DNA from: Hyphomicrobiales bacterium
GTDB lineage: Bacteria; Pseudomonadota; Alphaproteobacteria; Rhizobiales; Rhizobiaceae
NCBI GenBank assembly: GCA_900472485.1
Contig: UCII01000024.1
Coordinates: 1-54,443, forward strand
DNA length: 54,443 bases
Direction: 5' to 3'
The position numbers and the translations under genes were made by a program. This document shows, one piece after another, positions 31,896 through 40,570 of this stretch. How positions within the stretch are numbered: the first letter of the stretch is position 1; each line of letters opens with the position of its first letter. The notes under the pieces were generated by a model, which was given only the letters and a program-made list of their open reading frames with translations, searched no databases and was not told where the DNA came from.

Positions 31896-33061
31896 CTGCC
31901 CGCAAGCCGCTCGACCGCTACCGCCGCATCGTCATCAAGATCGGCTCCGCTCTCCTGGTCGATCGCAAGACCGGCTTGAAGAAATCCTGGCTCGACGGCA
32001 TGTGCGCCGATATCGCCGCACTGAAGGCCAAGGGCATCGATATCCTGGTCGTCTCCTCGGGCGCAATTGCGCTCGGCCGCTCCGTGCTCGACCTGCCCTC
32101 CGGTGCGCTGAAGCTGGAAGAAAGCCAGGCGGCGGCGGCCGTCGGCCAGATCTCGCTGGCCCGTGCGTGGTCGGAAAGCCTGTCGCATGACAATATCGTC
32201 GCCGGCCAGATCCTGCTGACGCTCGGCGATACCGAGGAGCGCCGCCGTTATCTGAACGCTCGCGCCACCATTAACCAGCTTCTGAAGATCGGCGCCGTGC
32301 CGATCATCAACGAGAACGATACGGTCGCGACCAGCGAAATCCGCTATGGCGACAATGATCGCCTTGCCGCCCGTGTCGCCACCATGACCGGTGCCGATCT
32401 GCTGGTGCTGTTGTCGGATATCGACGGGCTCTATACAGCGCCGCCGCATCTGGACCCACAGGCGAAATTCCTCGATACGATCGCTGAAATTACGCCTGAG
32501 ATTGAAGCCATGGCCGGCGGTGCCGCCTCGGAACTCTCGCGCGGCGGCATGCGCACGAAGATTGATGCCGGCAAGATCGCGACGGGTGCGGGCTGCGCCA
32601 TGATTATCGCATCGGGCAAGACCGACCGGCCGCTGAACGCGATCGAAAGCGGCGCCCGCTCCTCCTGGTTTGCGCCGTCAGGCACGCCCGTCACCGCCCG
32701 CAAGACCTGGATTGCCGGGCAGCTACAGCCGGCCGGCGAATTGCATGTCGACGATGGCGCGGTGACCGCACTCGGCGCCGGCAAGAGCCTGCTGCCTGCC
32801 GGCGTGCGCAAAGTCGTCGGCCATTTCGGCCGCGGTGACACCGTCGCCGTCATCGGCCCCTCCGGCCGCGAAATCGCCCGTGGGCTCGTCGGCTACGATG
32901 CCGAAGAGGCGCGCCAGATCACCGGCCGCAAATCGGCTGAGATCGAGGCAATCCTCGGTTATGCCGGCCGTGCCGCCATGGTGCATCGCGACGACCTTGT
33001 CATGACGTCATCCGTCAAGACAAAGGCCGAGAAATCGAAGAAGGACGAAGCTCATGCTTGA
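31892..33061 (+). CDS. proB: Glutamate 5-kinase
   Basis: A 389-residue enzyme for the first step of proline synthesis, ATP-dependent phosphorylation of glutamate. The amino-acid-kinase domain shows VIKIGSALLVD, VVSSGAIALG and INENDTVAT; GGMRTKIDAGKIAT is the ATP part. A C-terminal PUA domain (about 285-370) is present, as in E. coli ProB. It starts within the obgE stop and overlaps proA by 8 bases. Confidence 0.96.
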   Translation: MTARKPLDRYRRIVIKIGSALLVDRKTGLKKSWLDGMCADIAALKAKGIDILVVSSGAIALGRSVLDLPSGALKLEESQAAAAVGQISLARAWSESLSHDNIVAGQILLTLGDTEERRRYLNARATINQLLKIGAVPIINENDTVATSEIRYGDNDRLAARVATMTGADLLVLLSDIDGLYTAPPHLDPQAKFLDTIAEITPEIEAMAGGAASELSRGGMRTKIDAGKIATGAGCAMIIASGKTDRPLNAIESGARSSWFAPSGTPVTARKTWIAGQLQPAGELHVDDGAVTALGAGKSLLPAGVRKVVGHFGRGDTVAVIGPSGREIARGLVGYDAEEARQITGRKSAEIEAILGYAGRAAMVHRDDLVMTSSVKTKAEKSKKDEAHA

Positions 33062-34337
33062 TACTGTCGCACAAAGCCCCGACATCAATGCGCTGATGAA
33101 CGATATCGGCCGCAAGGCCCGGGCTGCGTCGCGACCGTTGGCCTTTGCTTCGACCGAGAGCAAGAACAAGGCGTTGAATGCCATGGCGGGCGCCATTCTG
33201 GTCCGCAAGGATCACATCCTCGCTGAAAACGCCAAAGACCTGAAAGACGTCGAAGGCACCGATATGCTCGCCTCCTTCGTCGATCGCCTGACGCTGAACG
33301 GCAAGCGCGTCGCCGAGATGGCCGAGGGTATCCGCGCCATTGCCGCCCTCTCCGACCCGGTCGGTGAAGTCATCGCCGCTTGGGACCGCCCGAACGGCCT
33401 GAAGATCGAGCGCGTCCGCACGCCGCTCGGCGTCATCGGCGTCATCTTCGAAAGCCGGCCGAACGTGACGGCCGATGCCGGCGCGCTGTGCCTCAAGGCT
33501 GGCAACGCCGTGATCCTGCGCTGCGGCAGCGATTCGCGGCGCTCGTCGCAAGCAATCCACGAGTGCCTCGTCGAAGGGTTGAAGGCGGCAGGCCTGCCGG
33601 AACATGCCATACAGCTCGTGCCTGTCAGCGATCGCGCCGCGGTCGGCGCCATGCTGCGCGGTCTCGAAGGCAATATCGACGTCATCGTGCCGCGCGGCGG
33701 CAAGAGCCTCGTGGGACGCGTCCAGACCGAAGCGCGCGTGCCGGTCTTTGCCCACCTCGAAGGCCTCTGCCACATCTATGTCGATGCTTCAGCCGATCTG
33801 GAGATGGCGAAATCCATCGTCGTCAACGCCAAGATGCGGCGCACAGGCATTTGCGGTGCTGCCGAAACGCTGCTGGTCGACAAGAAGGTTGCGTCTACCC
33901 ACCTGAAGCCGCTGCTCGACGGCCTTGCTGCGGCAGGCTGCGAAATCCGTGCTTCGGCTGACGTGCTGAAGCTTGCACCCGGCCTGAAGGCGGCAACCGA
34001 AGAAGACTGGACGACCGAATATCTGGCCGCGATCATCTCGGTGGCCCTGGTCGATGGCATTTCCGGCGCAATCGGCCACATCAGCAAATATTCGTCGAAC
34101 CATACCGAAGCCGTCATTGCCGAAGATCTTGCCGTTGTCGAACGCTTCTTCACGGAGATCGATTCGGCGATCCTGCTGCACAATGCTTCGACGCAATTTG
34201 CCGATGGCGGCGAATTCGGCATGGGCGCGGAAATCGGCATCGCCACCGGCAAGATGCATGCGCGCGGGCCTGTAGGCGTCGAGCAGCTCACCTCCTTCAA
34301 ATATCGCGTTCGCGGCACCGGACAGATACGGCCCTGA
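33054..34337 (+). CDS. proA: Gamma-glutamyl phosphate reductase
   Basis: A 427-residue NADPH-dependent enzyme for the second step of proline synthesis. The fold of aldehyde dehydrogenases is clear: GVIGVIFESRPNVTADAGAL, GSDSRRSSQAIHEC, the catalytic cysteine in MRRTGICGAAETLLVD, and FGMGAEIGIATGKMHARGP near the end. It overlaps proB by 8 bases; nadD starts right after its stop. Length is usual. Confidence 0.96.
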   Translation: MLDTVAQSPDINALMNDIGRKARAASRPLAFASTESKNKALNAMAGAILVRKDHILAENAKDLKDVEGTDMLASFVDRLTLNGKRVAEMAEGIRAIAALSDPVGEVIAAWDRPNGLKIERVRTPLGVIGVIFESRPNVTADAGALCLKAGNAVILRCGSDSRRSSQAIHECLVEGLKAAGLPEHAIQLVPVSDRAAVGAMLRGLEGNIDVIVPRGGKSLVGRVQTEARVPVFAHLEGLCHIYVDASADLEMAKSIVVNAKMRRTGICGAAETLLVDKKVASTHLKPLLDGLAAAGCEIRASADVLKLAPGLKAATEEDWTTEYLAAIISVALVDGISGAIGHISKYSSNHTEAVIAEDLAVVERFFTEIDSAILLHNASTQFADGGEFGMGAEIGIATGKMHARGPVGVEQLTSFKYRVRGTGQIRP

Positions 34338-34338
34338 C

Positions 34339-34956
34339 GTGCTGAAAGAAGAGATCGATCAACGCTATCTGCGTATGCCCCATGCCGAGCGCGGCATGGT
34401 TGTCGGTCTTTTCGGCGGCTCGTTCAATCCGCCACATGAAGGCCATGCACTCGTCGCCGAGATCGCCATCCGCCGGCTAGGCCTTGATCAGCTCTGGTGG
34501 ATGGTAACGCCAGGCAACCCGCTGAAGAGCCGCAATCATCTGGCGCCGCTTGCCGAGCGCATCGCGCTCAGCGAGCAAATCCTCCACAATCCGCGCATCA
34601 AGGTGACAGCCTTCGAGCAGACGTTGGGCATGAGCTATACGGCCAATACGCTGGCGCATGTGAAGGCGCGCAACCGCCATGTCCACTTCATCTGGATCAT
34701 GGGCGCCGACAGCCTGAACACGTTTCATCGCTGGCAGAAATGGGAAGAGATCGCCCGCACCTTCCCGATTGCCGTCATCGACCGGCCGGGATCGACGCTT
34801 TCCTATCTCTCGGCCAAGATGGCAAAGACGTTCCACTACGCACGCGTGGATGAAGATGACGCCCGCGTGCTCTGGAAGAAGCGGGCGCCGGCCTGGACCT
34901 TCATCCACGGACCACGCTCAACGCTCAGCTCGACCGCCTTGCGAGCCGCACAATAA
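34339..34956 (+). CDS. nadD: Nicotinate-nucleotide adenylyltransferase
   Basis: A 205-residue enzyme of NAD synthesis that joins ATP and nicotinate mononucleotide. GLFGGSFNPPHEGH carries the HxGH active site of nucleotidyltransferases, WWMVTPGNPLK follows, and the later SxTxR-like part is RSTLSSTALR. The start is uncertain: the GTG at 34339 lies one base after the proA stop, while an ATG at 34375 is also possible. Its transcript ends in the hairpin 34989-35024. Confidence 0.93.
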   Translation: MLKEEIDQRYLRMPHAERGMVVGLFGGSFNPPHEGHALVAEIAIRRLGLDQLWWMVTPGNPLKSRNHLAPLAERIALSEQILHNPRIKVTAFEQTLGMSYTANTLAHVKARNRHVHFIWIMGADSLNTFHRWQKWEEIARTFPIAVIDRPGSTLSYLSAKMAKTFHYARVDEDDARVLWKKRAPAWTFIHGPRSTLSSTALRAAQ

Positions 34957-34984
34957 TTCCGCCAATTTTTCGGGAAGCCTGGAA

Positions 34985-35099
34985 AATAAAAAGCCCGACG
35001 CGGGAGGAGGTGCGTCGGGCTTTTGAACCTGATCAGCAACTGGGAGGAGGAGAGTTGCTGATCCATATCGAACGGCATTGGGAGGAGGAGATCGCCGTT
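34985..35099 (-). ncRNA. Trans-acting sRNA with three anti-Shine-Dalgarno loops (alpha-r14/cuckoo type)
   Basis: On the minus strand three consecutive hairpins each expose the same loop CCTCCTCCC, at 35088-35080, 35050-35042 and 35010-35002. The stems are AACGGC/GCCGTT-type, an 11-bp GATCAGCAACT/AGTTGCTGATC stem, and a 13-bp terminator stem ending in a T-run. A -10-like CATAAT (35111-35106) gives a start near 35099 and about 115 nt in all. CUCCUCCC loops define the alpha-r14 sRNAs of rhizobia and the cuckoo RNAs of Rhodobacter, which probably pair with ribosome sites of mRNAs. The lack of any reading frame and the compensating stems support an RNA. Confidence 0.82.
34989..35024. terminator. 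Bidirectional terminator of nadD and the sRNA
   Basis: AAAAGCCCGACGC (34989-35001) pairs with GCGTCGGGCTTTT (35012-35024). A-tract and T-tract flank it, so it works on both strands: for nadD rightward and for the sRNA leftward. Confidence 0.88.
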
Positions 35100-35469
35100 T
35101 CGATGATTATGTTTTACCAGATTTTACCGAATGATAAATGGGCGATTGCGCAATGCAGCAATGCATATGACGCATGACTGCGGAAATTTTCTGCCCAAAA
35201 AACGCTTCTTTTGCAGATTTCTCGCTGTTTGATTTTCAGTGTGGGACTTAATTCGGCGAAAGAATGGCGCGAGATCGCACGGTTCGTAACGTTACGTCTT
35301 GCTTCGTGAGCGTTCGCCAATCCACTGAGCAAATTCAGTCATGCATTTTTGTAATGCCCAAAACCGTTCATATGCGCTGCGCCATGGAAAATCCATAGAA
35401 TTCGTAGGCTTACGCGATCATATCGCGATGTATTTTTGCAAATACATCCCCTAGCCAAGCCTCACGTGC

Positions 35470-35493
35470 CGTTATATCTCTCGAAATATGTCG
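35470..35493 (+). promoter_or_regulatory. Candidate ModE box before modA
   Basis: CGTTATAT (35470-35477) and ATATGTCG (35486-35493) form an imperfect dyad (6 of 8 positions) with 8 bases between, close to the known CGTTATAT-N-ATATAACG pattern of ModE sites. It lies just before the modA ribosome site; a ModE gene ends the locus. Confidence 0.55.
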
Positions 35494-35514
35494 ACATCCT
35501 TGGGGAGAATTAAC

Positions 35515-36312
35515 ATGACCACCAGCCGACGCCAATGGATCAAGCTTGCAACCGCCGCAGCATCAGCCGCATGGCTCGGCCTTTCAATCATTCCGACGCC
35601 GGCCTTCGCCGCCGATAAGATCGTGGTCTTTGCTGCCGCCAGCATGAAGAACGCGCTCGACAATGCCGACGCCGCCTTCACCAAGGAAACCGGCAAAGAA
35701 GTCACCGTCTCCTACGCGGCGAGCGGACCGCTTGCAAAGCAGCTTGAAAACGGCGCGCCGGCCGATGTTTTCATCTCCGCCGACACCGACTGGATGGATT
35801 ATGTCGCCGGCAAGAAGCTGATCAGGGATGACAGCCGCGTCGACCTGCTGGGTAACAAGCTCGTTCTCGTCGCCGCCAAGGACAAGGCGAAGCCGGTCGA
35901 GATCAAGCAGGGCTTCGATCTGGCTAACCTGCTCGGCGACGGCCGGCTGGCGATAGGCCAGCCGGAATCGGTGCCAGCAGGCAAATACGGCAAGACGGCG
36001 CTCGAAAAGCTCGGCGTCTGGGCTTCAGTCGAAAAGAAGGTCGCCGGCGCTGAAAGCGTGCGTGCCGCCCTCGCGCTCGTTTCGCGCGGCGAAGCGCCTT
36101 ACGGCATCGTCTATCAGACCGATGTCTCGGCCGATCCGGGCGTTGCCGTCGTCGGCACCTTCCCGGCAGATAGCCATCCGCCGATCGTCTACCCGATCGC
36201 CATCACCAGCAGCAGCAAGAACCCGGACGTACAAGCCTATTTCGACTTTCTGAAATCGGCTAAGGCTGTTCCGTTCTTCGAGCATGAGGGCTTCACCGTC
36301 CTGAAGCAGTGA
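35515..36312 (+). CDS. modA: Molybdate ABC transporter, periplasmic binding protein
   Basis: A 265-residue protein with a signal peptide (a twin-arginine-like SRRQWIK, then hydrophobic, cut near AFAAD). The mature part begins IVVFAAASMKNALD, the first molybdate-binding loop, then VSYAASGPLAKQLENGAPADVFISAD, which continues the oxyanion site. It catches molybdate in the periplasm for ModBC. I chose the ATG at 35515 because GGGGAG lies 8 bases upstream. The next gene begins within its stop region. Confidence 0.93.
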   Translation: MTTSRRQWIKLATAAASAAWLGLSIIPTPAFAADKIVVFAAASMKNALDNADAAFTKETGKEVTVSYAASGPLAKQLENGAPADVFISADTDWMDYVAGKKLIRDDSRVDLLGNKLVLVAAKDKAKPVEIKQGFDLANLLGDGRLAIGQPESVPAGKYGKTALEKLGVWASVEKKVAGAESVRAALALVSRGEAPYGIVYQTDVSADPGVAVVGTFPADSHPPIVYPIAITSSSKNPDVQAYFDFLKSAKAVPFFEHEGFTVLKQ

Positions 36313-36398
36313 GCGTCATCGCCGCTGATCGGGCAAGGAAGGTTCAATCCTCAGGCTCGCCGGCCGTGGCGGGCCTGAGATGTTTAAAGGGGCGGAAT

Positions 36399-37100
36399 TT
36401 GGACGCGTTGGGTTTGAGCAGCGACGAATGGACAGCCATAGAGCTGAGCCTGCGCGTTTCCATCGTCGCCATGCTGGTCAGCCTGCCCTTCGGCATCGGC
36501 GCAGCACTTCTGCTTGCCCGCGGGCGCTTCTGGGGCAAATCGATCCTCAATGGCCTCATCCATCTGCCGCTGATCCTGCCCCCCGTCGTCACCGGCTTCA
36601 TCCTCCTCATCCTCTTCGGTCGCAAGGGGCCTATCGGCGCGCTGTTCGAGCAATATCTCGGCCTCGTCTTCTCCTTCCGCTGGACGGGGGCCGCGCTTGC
36701 CTGCGGCGTCATGGGCTTTCCGCTGATGGTCCGAAGCATCCGCCTGTCGGTCGAAGCCGTCGACCGCAAGCTGGAGGAAGCCGCCGGCACGCTCGGCGCC
36801 AGTCCCATTTGGACTTTTGCGACGGTGACTCTGCCGCTGATCCTGCCCGGCATCATTGCCGGCATGATCCTCTCCTTCGCCAAGGCCATGGGTGAATTCG
36901 GCGCCACCATCACCTTCGTCTCCAACATTCCCGGCGAGACACAGACCCTGTCTTCGGCGATCTACACCTTCACCCAGGTTCCAGGCGGCGATGCCGGCGC
37001 CATGCGGCTCACCATCGTCGCCATCGTCATTTCCATGGCGGCGCTGCTCGCTTCAGAATTCCTTGCCTATCTCGCCGGACGGAGGGTGGATTTCGAATGA
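36399..37100 (+). CDS. modB: Molybdate ABC transporter permease
   Basis: A 233-residue inner-membrane permease with five to six helices. The EAA loop is EEAAGTLGASPIWTFATVTLPL, which docks on ModC. I prefer the TTG at 36399, with AAAGGGGCGG before it, since family members begin near DALGLSSDEWTAI; a GTG at 36309 overlapping the modA stop would add 30 unusual residues. It overlaps modC by 4 bases. Confidence 0.9.
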   Translation: MDALGLSSDEWTAIELSLRVSIVAMLVSLPFGIGAALLLARGRFWGKSILNGLIHLPLILPPVVTGFILLILFGRKGPIGALFEQYLGLVFSFRWTGAALACGVMGFPLMVRSIRLSVEAVDRKLEEAAGTLGASPIWTFATVTLPLILPGIIAGMILSFAKAMGEFGATITFVSNIPGETQTLSSAIYTFTQVPGGDAGAMRLTIVAIVISMAALLASEFLAYLAGRRVDFE

Positions 37101-38170
37101 CGCTCTCGGTTGATATTCGCCACCGCCTCGGCGCCTTTTCGCTGCAAGCCACATTCACGTCCGATGGCGGCGTGACAGCCCTTTTCGGCCCCTCCGGCTC
37201 CGGCAAGACGTCGATCGTCCGCATCATTGCCGGCTTGACCCGGCCCGATCACGGCCGCGTCAGCCTCGATGATACCGTGCTTGCCGACACCGACAGGCAG
37301 ATCTTCGTGCCGCGTCACCGCCGCCGCTTCGGCTATGTCTTTCAGGAGGCGCGCCTGTTTCCGCATCTATCCGTGCGGCAGAACCTCAATTATGGCCGCT
37401 GGTTCGCACCCAGATACGAACGTAGCGAAAACTTCGACAGCGTCATTGATCTTCTCGGCATCGGCGGCCTGCTCGATCGCCGGCCGGCAAAACTTTCCGG
37501 CGGCGAGAAGCAGCGGGTCGCGATCGGCCGCGCCCTGCTCTCTTCGCCGCAGCTCCTATTGATGGACGAGCCGCTTGCCGCACTCGACGAGGCCCGCAAG
37601 GCGGAAATCCTGCCCTATCTCGAACGGCTGCGCGACGAGACGAAAATTCCGATCATCTATGTCAGCCACTCGATTGCCGAAGTGGCGCGGCTCGCCAACC
37701 GCGTCATCGTCATGCGTGATGGCAAGATCGAGACGATCGGGGCCGCCGTCGACATCTTCAGCCAGTTGTCCGGCCCGCTGGCGGCCGACCGCCGCGAAGC
37801 CGGCGTATTGCTGGAAGGCCGCGTGGAATCGATGGACGATCGCCATCATCTGACAGTCATTGCTCTGAAGACGGCAAAACTCTTTGTACCGGCTCAGACG
37901 GCGACGGTCGGCAAGACCGTTCGTGTCCATATTCCCGCCCGTGACGTCATACTGGCAACGACGCGGCCCGAGGGTCTTAGCGCCCTCAATATCCTCGACG
38001 GCGAAGTGCAGGGAATTGGCACGGCCGCCGACGGGACGGCTGAGGTCAGGGTCGATTGCGGCGGCGACATCGTCACTGCCCGCATCACCCAATTCTCAGT
38101 CGACCGGCTGGGATTACGGATTGGCCTGCCGGTCCATGCGGTCATCAAGACCGTGGCGCTCGAACATTAG
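37097..38170 (+). CDS. modC: Molybdate ABC transporter ATPase
   Basis: A 357-residue ATPase. Walker A is FGPSGSGKTSIVRII, signature LSGGEKQRVAIGRALL, Walker B LLLMDEPLAALDE, and the switch histidine is in YVSHSIAEV. The C-terminal third is a molybdate/tungstate-binding (MOP) domain, as usual for ModC. It shares 4 bases with modB and ends exactly where the convergent modE stop begins. Confidence 0.94.
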   Translation: MTLSVDIRHRLGAFSLQATFTSDGGVTALFGPSGSGKTSIVRIIAGLTRPDHGRVSLDDTVLADTDRQIFVPRHRRRFGYVFQEARLFPHLSVRQNLNYGRWFAPRYERSENFDSVIDLLGIGGLLDRRPAKLSGGEKQRVAIGRALLSSPQLLLMDEPLAALDEARKAEILPYLERLRDETKIPIIYVSHSIAEVARLANRVIVMRDGKIETIGAAVDIFSQLSGPLAADRREAGVLLEGRVESMDDRHHLTVIALKTAKLFVPAQTATVGKTVRVHIPARDVILATTRPEGLSALNILDGEVQGIGTAADGTAEVRVDCGGDIVTARITQFSVDRLGLRIGLPVHAVIKTVALEH

Positions 38171-38554
38171 TCAGGATTTTTTCACGGAAGCATTCGCCGA
38201 GCTGCGATTGGCTTCGAGCCAGTTCAGGTCATCGGCTATTGCCGCGCGCAGCGTCGTTTCCATGCCGCGGAACCGCCGCAGCAACTCCTCGCCGAATGGC
38301 GTCAGGGCGGCGCCGCCGCCCTTCTGGCCGCCGCGCTGCGATTCGACGACCGGCTCGCGGAACATGTGATTGAGTTCGCTGATGAGCAGCCAGGCGCGGC
38401 GATAGGACATATCCATGGCACGGCCGGCGGCCGAGATCGAGCCGGTCTCCTGAATATGCTCGAGAAGCTCCATCTTGCCGCGCCCAAGCCGATCCTGCCC
38501 GGAAAAGCTGATACGGAGAATGGGCTTCAACGATGGCTGCGGAGCGTCGGTCAT
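38171..38554 (-). CDS. modE: ModE-type regulator, DNA-binding domain only
   Basis: A 127-residue winged-helix protein. GRGKMELLEHIQETGSISAA and GRAMDMSYRRAWLLISELNH are the ModE/LysR-like helix-turn-helix, followed by FREPVVESQRGGQKGGGAAL and a linker helix. The C-terminal molybdate-binding domains of E. coli ModE are absent; one-domain ModE proteins are common in rhizobia. It abuts modC tail to tail with no bases between. It probably represses modABC when molybdate is plentiful, through a partner or by itself. Confidence 0.85.
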   Translation of the reverse strand: MTDAPQPSLKPILRISFSGQDRLGRGKMELLEHIQETGSISAAGRAMDMSYRRAWLLISELNHMFREPVVESQRGGQKGGGAALTPFGEELLRRFRGMETTLRAAIADDLNWLEANRSSANASVKKS

Positions 38555-38723
38555 GGCACCTGTAACGGTCTGGTCTCAATGGTTTATAGGCGGCTTTCGC
38601 GCGCCTGTACATGCCGGGAGAATGGACAGGGGACGGTAGCGGCCTATCTGATTTCCAATACAATGGCGCCCTTCCAAACAGGAGTGGCGCGAGTTCTTTG
38701 TCGCCGCACGGATGGGAAAAACA

Positions 38724-39023
38724 ATGCCGGCTTATATCATCTCCGATGTCACGATGAGCGATGCCGAGGCCTTCCAGACCTACCGGACCCGCGCAGCCGC
38801 CTCGATCGCCCACTATGGAGGGCATTATCTCGTCCGCGGCGGCCCGATCGAAAAGCTGGAAGGCGACTGGTCGCCGCGTGCGATCGTGATCATCGAGTTT
38901 CCGGATTTGGAACGAGCAAGAGCTTGGTATCGCTCGCCGGAATATGCGCATGCCCTCGAGGTCCGCGATCAGGCGCTCAGCCGCAACCTTATTCTTGTCG
39001 ATGGAGTGCGCCAGGAAGGCTGA
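38724..39023 (+). CDS. DUF1330 protein
   Basis: A 99-residue protein with the dimeric alpha/beta-barrel (ferredoxin-like) fold of DUF1330. Typical parts are MPAYIISDVTMSDAEAFQTY, GGHYLVRGGPIEKLEGDW, and IIEFPDLERARAWYRSPEY. Its role is unknown. I start at the ATG at 38724 because the family begins with MPAYII; an in-frame ATG 12 bases earlier is possible. Confidence 0.82.
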   Translation: MPAYIISDVTMSDAEAFQTYRTRAAASIAHYGGHYLVRGGPIEKLEGDWSPRAIVIIEFPDLERARAWYRSPEYAHALEVRDQALSRNLILVDGVRQEG

Positions 39024-39181
39024 TTTTCGTCTTCGGCACGAATATTCGCCCATATCTGGTGCGAAAGCGCCCTATTCGGACACAAATCCTTGTCTTCAAC
39101 GCCTCAAGATGGCCAACTGCGTCTTGAAACCTTAATGCTTTGATGCCTATCTTTATAACGTGATCGACTCAGATCACTCAC

Positions 39182-39628
39182 GTGCATGTTCTGTTACTCA
39201 AGGAAGGAAGAGCACTGACAACAGTACACGCCAAGGGAAGAACGCCTGTCGTTATCCCGAAGAGCTCGGAACGTGGCGCCGATGCCGCTGCCCGCGCCCT
39301 GCAAGCCGTCCTCGCAAGCCTCGAGGATTCCAAGGCCGAAAATATCGTCACCATCGACATTGCTGGCAAGTCTGCGCTTGGAGACTACATGGTCGTCGTC
39401 TCCGGCCGATCGAACCGCCATGTCCTGGCGATTGCCGACCATCTCATGACCGATCTCAAGGACGAGGGCTTCGGCAATGCCCGCGTCGAGGGTCTCGATG
39501 GCGGCGACTGGGTGTTGATCGACACCGGCGACATCATCGTTCATGTCTTCAGACCCGAGATCCGTGAGTTCTACAACATCGAAAAGATGTGGGCAGCACC
39601 CGATCTCGACGAAGGCACGTTGCACTAG
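39182..39628 (+). CDS. rsfS: Ribosomal silencing factor RsfS
   Basis: A protein of up to 148 residues that binds L14 and blocks joining of the ribosomal subunits when nutrients fail. The family block is ENIVTIDIAGKSALGDYMVV, VSGRSNRHVLAIADHL and GDWVLIDTGDIIVHVF, then PEIREFYNIEKMW. The start is not settled: GTG at 39182 has no ribosome site, while a CTG at 39215 follows AAGGAAGGAAG and would give 137 residues. rlmH follows, separated by a RIME-like repeat. Confidence 0.93.
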   Translation: MHVLLLKEGRALTTVHAKGRTPVVIPKSSERGADAAARALQAVLASLEDSKAENIVTIDIAGKSALGDYMVVVSGRSNRHVLAIADHLMTDLKDEGFGNARVEGLDGGDWVLIDTGDIIVHVFRPEIREFYNIEKMWAAPDLDEGTLH

Positions 39629-39690
39629 CGGAGCGACCGCATTTTCGGGAAAGCGCGCAGGCGGTTTTCCGTCCAAAATGCGGAATAATC
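39629..39690. repeat. RIME-like intergenic repeat, first copy
   Basis: Directly after rsfS, CCGCATTTT (39637-39645) and AAAATGCGG (39675-39683) are inverted, with GCGGTTTTCCGTCC between. This resembles the RIME mosaic elements found many times in Rhizobium genomes. A related copy lies at 40403-40510. Confidence 0.6.
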
Positions 39691-39816
39691 CAAAGGCGCC
39701 TTCCCGGCTCCTCTGTGTGCAGGTTTACTGCGCAGCTTTTTGATCGCCGGAGATGAAGCCTCCGGTAAGAGTTTGGTTTTGTGCCGCCATGACGGCGGAT
39801 ATGCGTGGGAGCGGGA

Positions 39817-40299
39817 ATGCGGATAGGTCTTTTTGCGGTGGGACGGCTGAAAGCCGGCCCTGAAAAGGATCTTGCGGCTCGTTATCTCGACCGTTTCGCC
39901 AAGGCCGGGCCGGCCATCGGCCTGGAAATGGCACGCATGACCGAGGTTGGCGAAAGCCGCGCCTCCAATAGCGAGACCCGCAAGCGCGAAGAGGCGGGCC
40001 TGCTGCAGAAGGCGCATCCCGAAGGCGGTGTCCTCATCCTTCTCGACGAACGCGGCAAGGCGCTCGACAGCGAGGCCTTCGCTGCCATGCTCGGAGCATA
40101 CCGCGATCAGGGCAAGCGCGACCTGACGATCGCGATCGGCGGCGCCGATGGCCTCGACCCTGCCCTCTACGACAAGGCCGACATGACCATTTGCCTGGGC
40201 AAGCTGACCTGGCCGCACCAGCTCGTGCGCATCCTGATTGCCGAACAGCTCTACCGCGCCGTGACCATCCTCTCCGGGCACCCCTACCACCGGGTGTGA
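39817..40299 (+). CDS. rlmH: 23S rRNA pseudouridine-1915 N3-methyltransferase RlmH
   Basis: A 160-residue SPOUT methyltransferase. The knot region is LTIAIGGADGLDP and LGKLTWPHQLVRILIAEQLYRA, ending with HPYHRV as is typical. It modifies helix 69 of the 50S subunit. The ATG at 39817 has GTGGGAG upstream and matches the family start MRIGLFAVGRLK. Confidence 0.94.
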   Translation: MRIGLFAVGRLKAGPEKDLAARYLDRFAKAGPAIGLEMARMTEVGESRASNSETRKREEAGLLQKAHPEGGVLILLDERGKALDSEAFAAMLGAYRDQGKRDLTIAIGGADGLDPALYDKADMTICLGKLTWPHQLVRILIAEQLYRAVTILSGHPYHRV

Positions 40300-40402
40300 T
40301 TGCTCCACCTGTTTTGAAAACAGTTTGGCTTTCGCCGTTTTTGCGTTAACGAAACGCTCACACAGGCGTGTTTTGATTCCCGCCCTGAAAATGACGATGC
40401 TT

Positions 40403-40510
40403 CCTGGAGCATTTCCAGGAAAAGTGCGCAGCGGTTTTCCGTCCGGAATGCGTAGAGAAACAAGAACATAGAGCGTTTTCGCGATTCGAAGAAAAGCAGA
40501 AATGCCCTAG
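40403..40510. repeat. RIME-like intergenic repeat, second copy
   Basis: GAGCATTTCCAGGAAAAGTG, then GCGCAGCGGTTTTCCGTCC and GGAATGCG, followed by further inverted parts (GAGCGTTTTC). It shares GCGGTTTTCCGTCC with the first copy. It fills the gap before the EnvC-like gene. Confidence 0.6.
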
Positions 40511-40570
40511 ATGATCGCGGCAAATCAGCTTATTTTCGCGTGATCCGAAGGACCAGGCCGAACCGACTGG

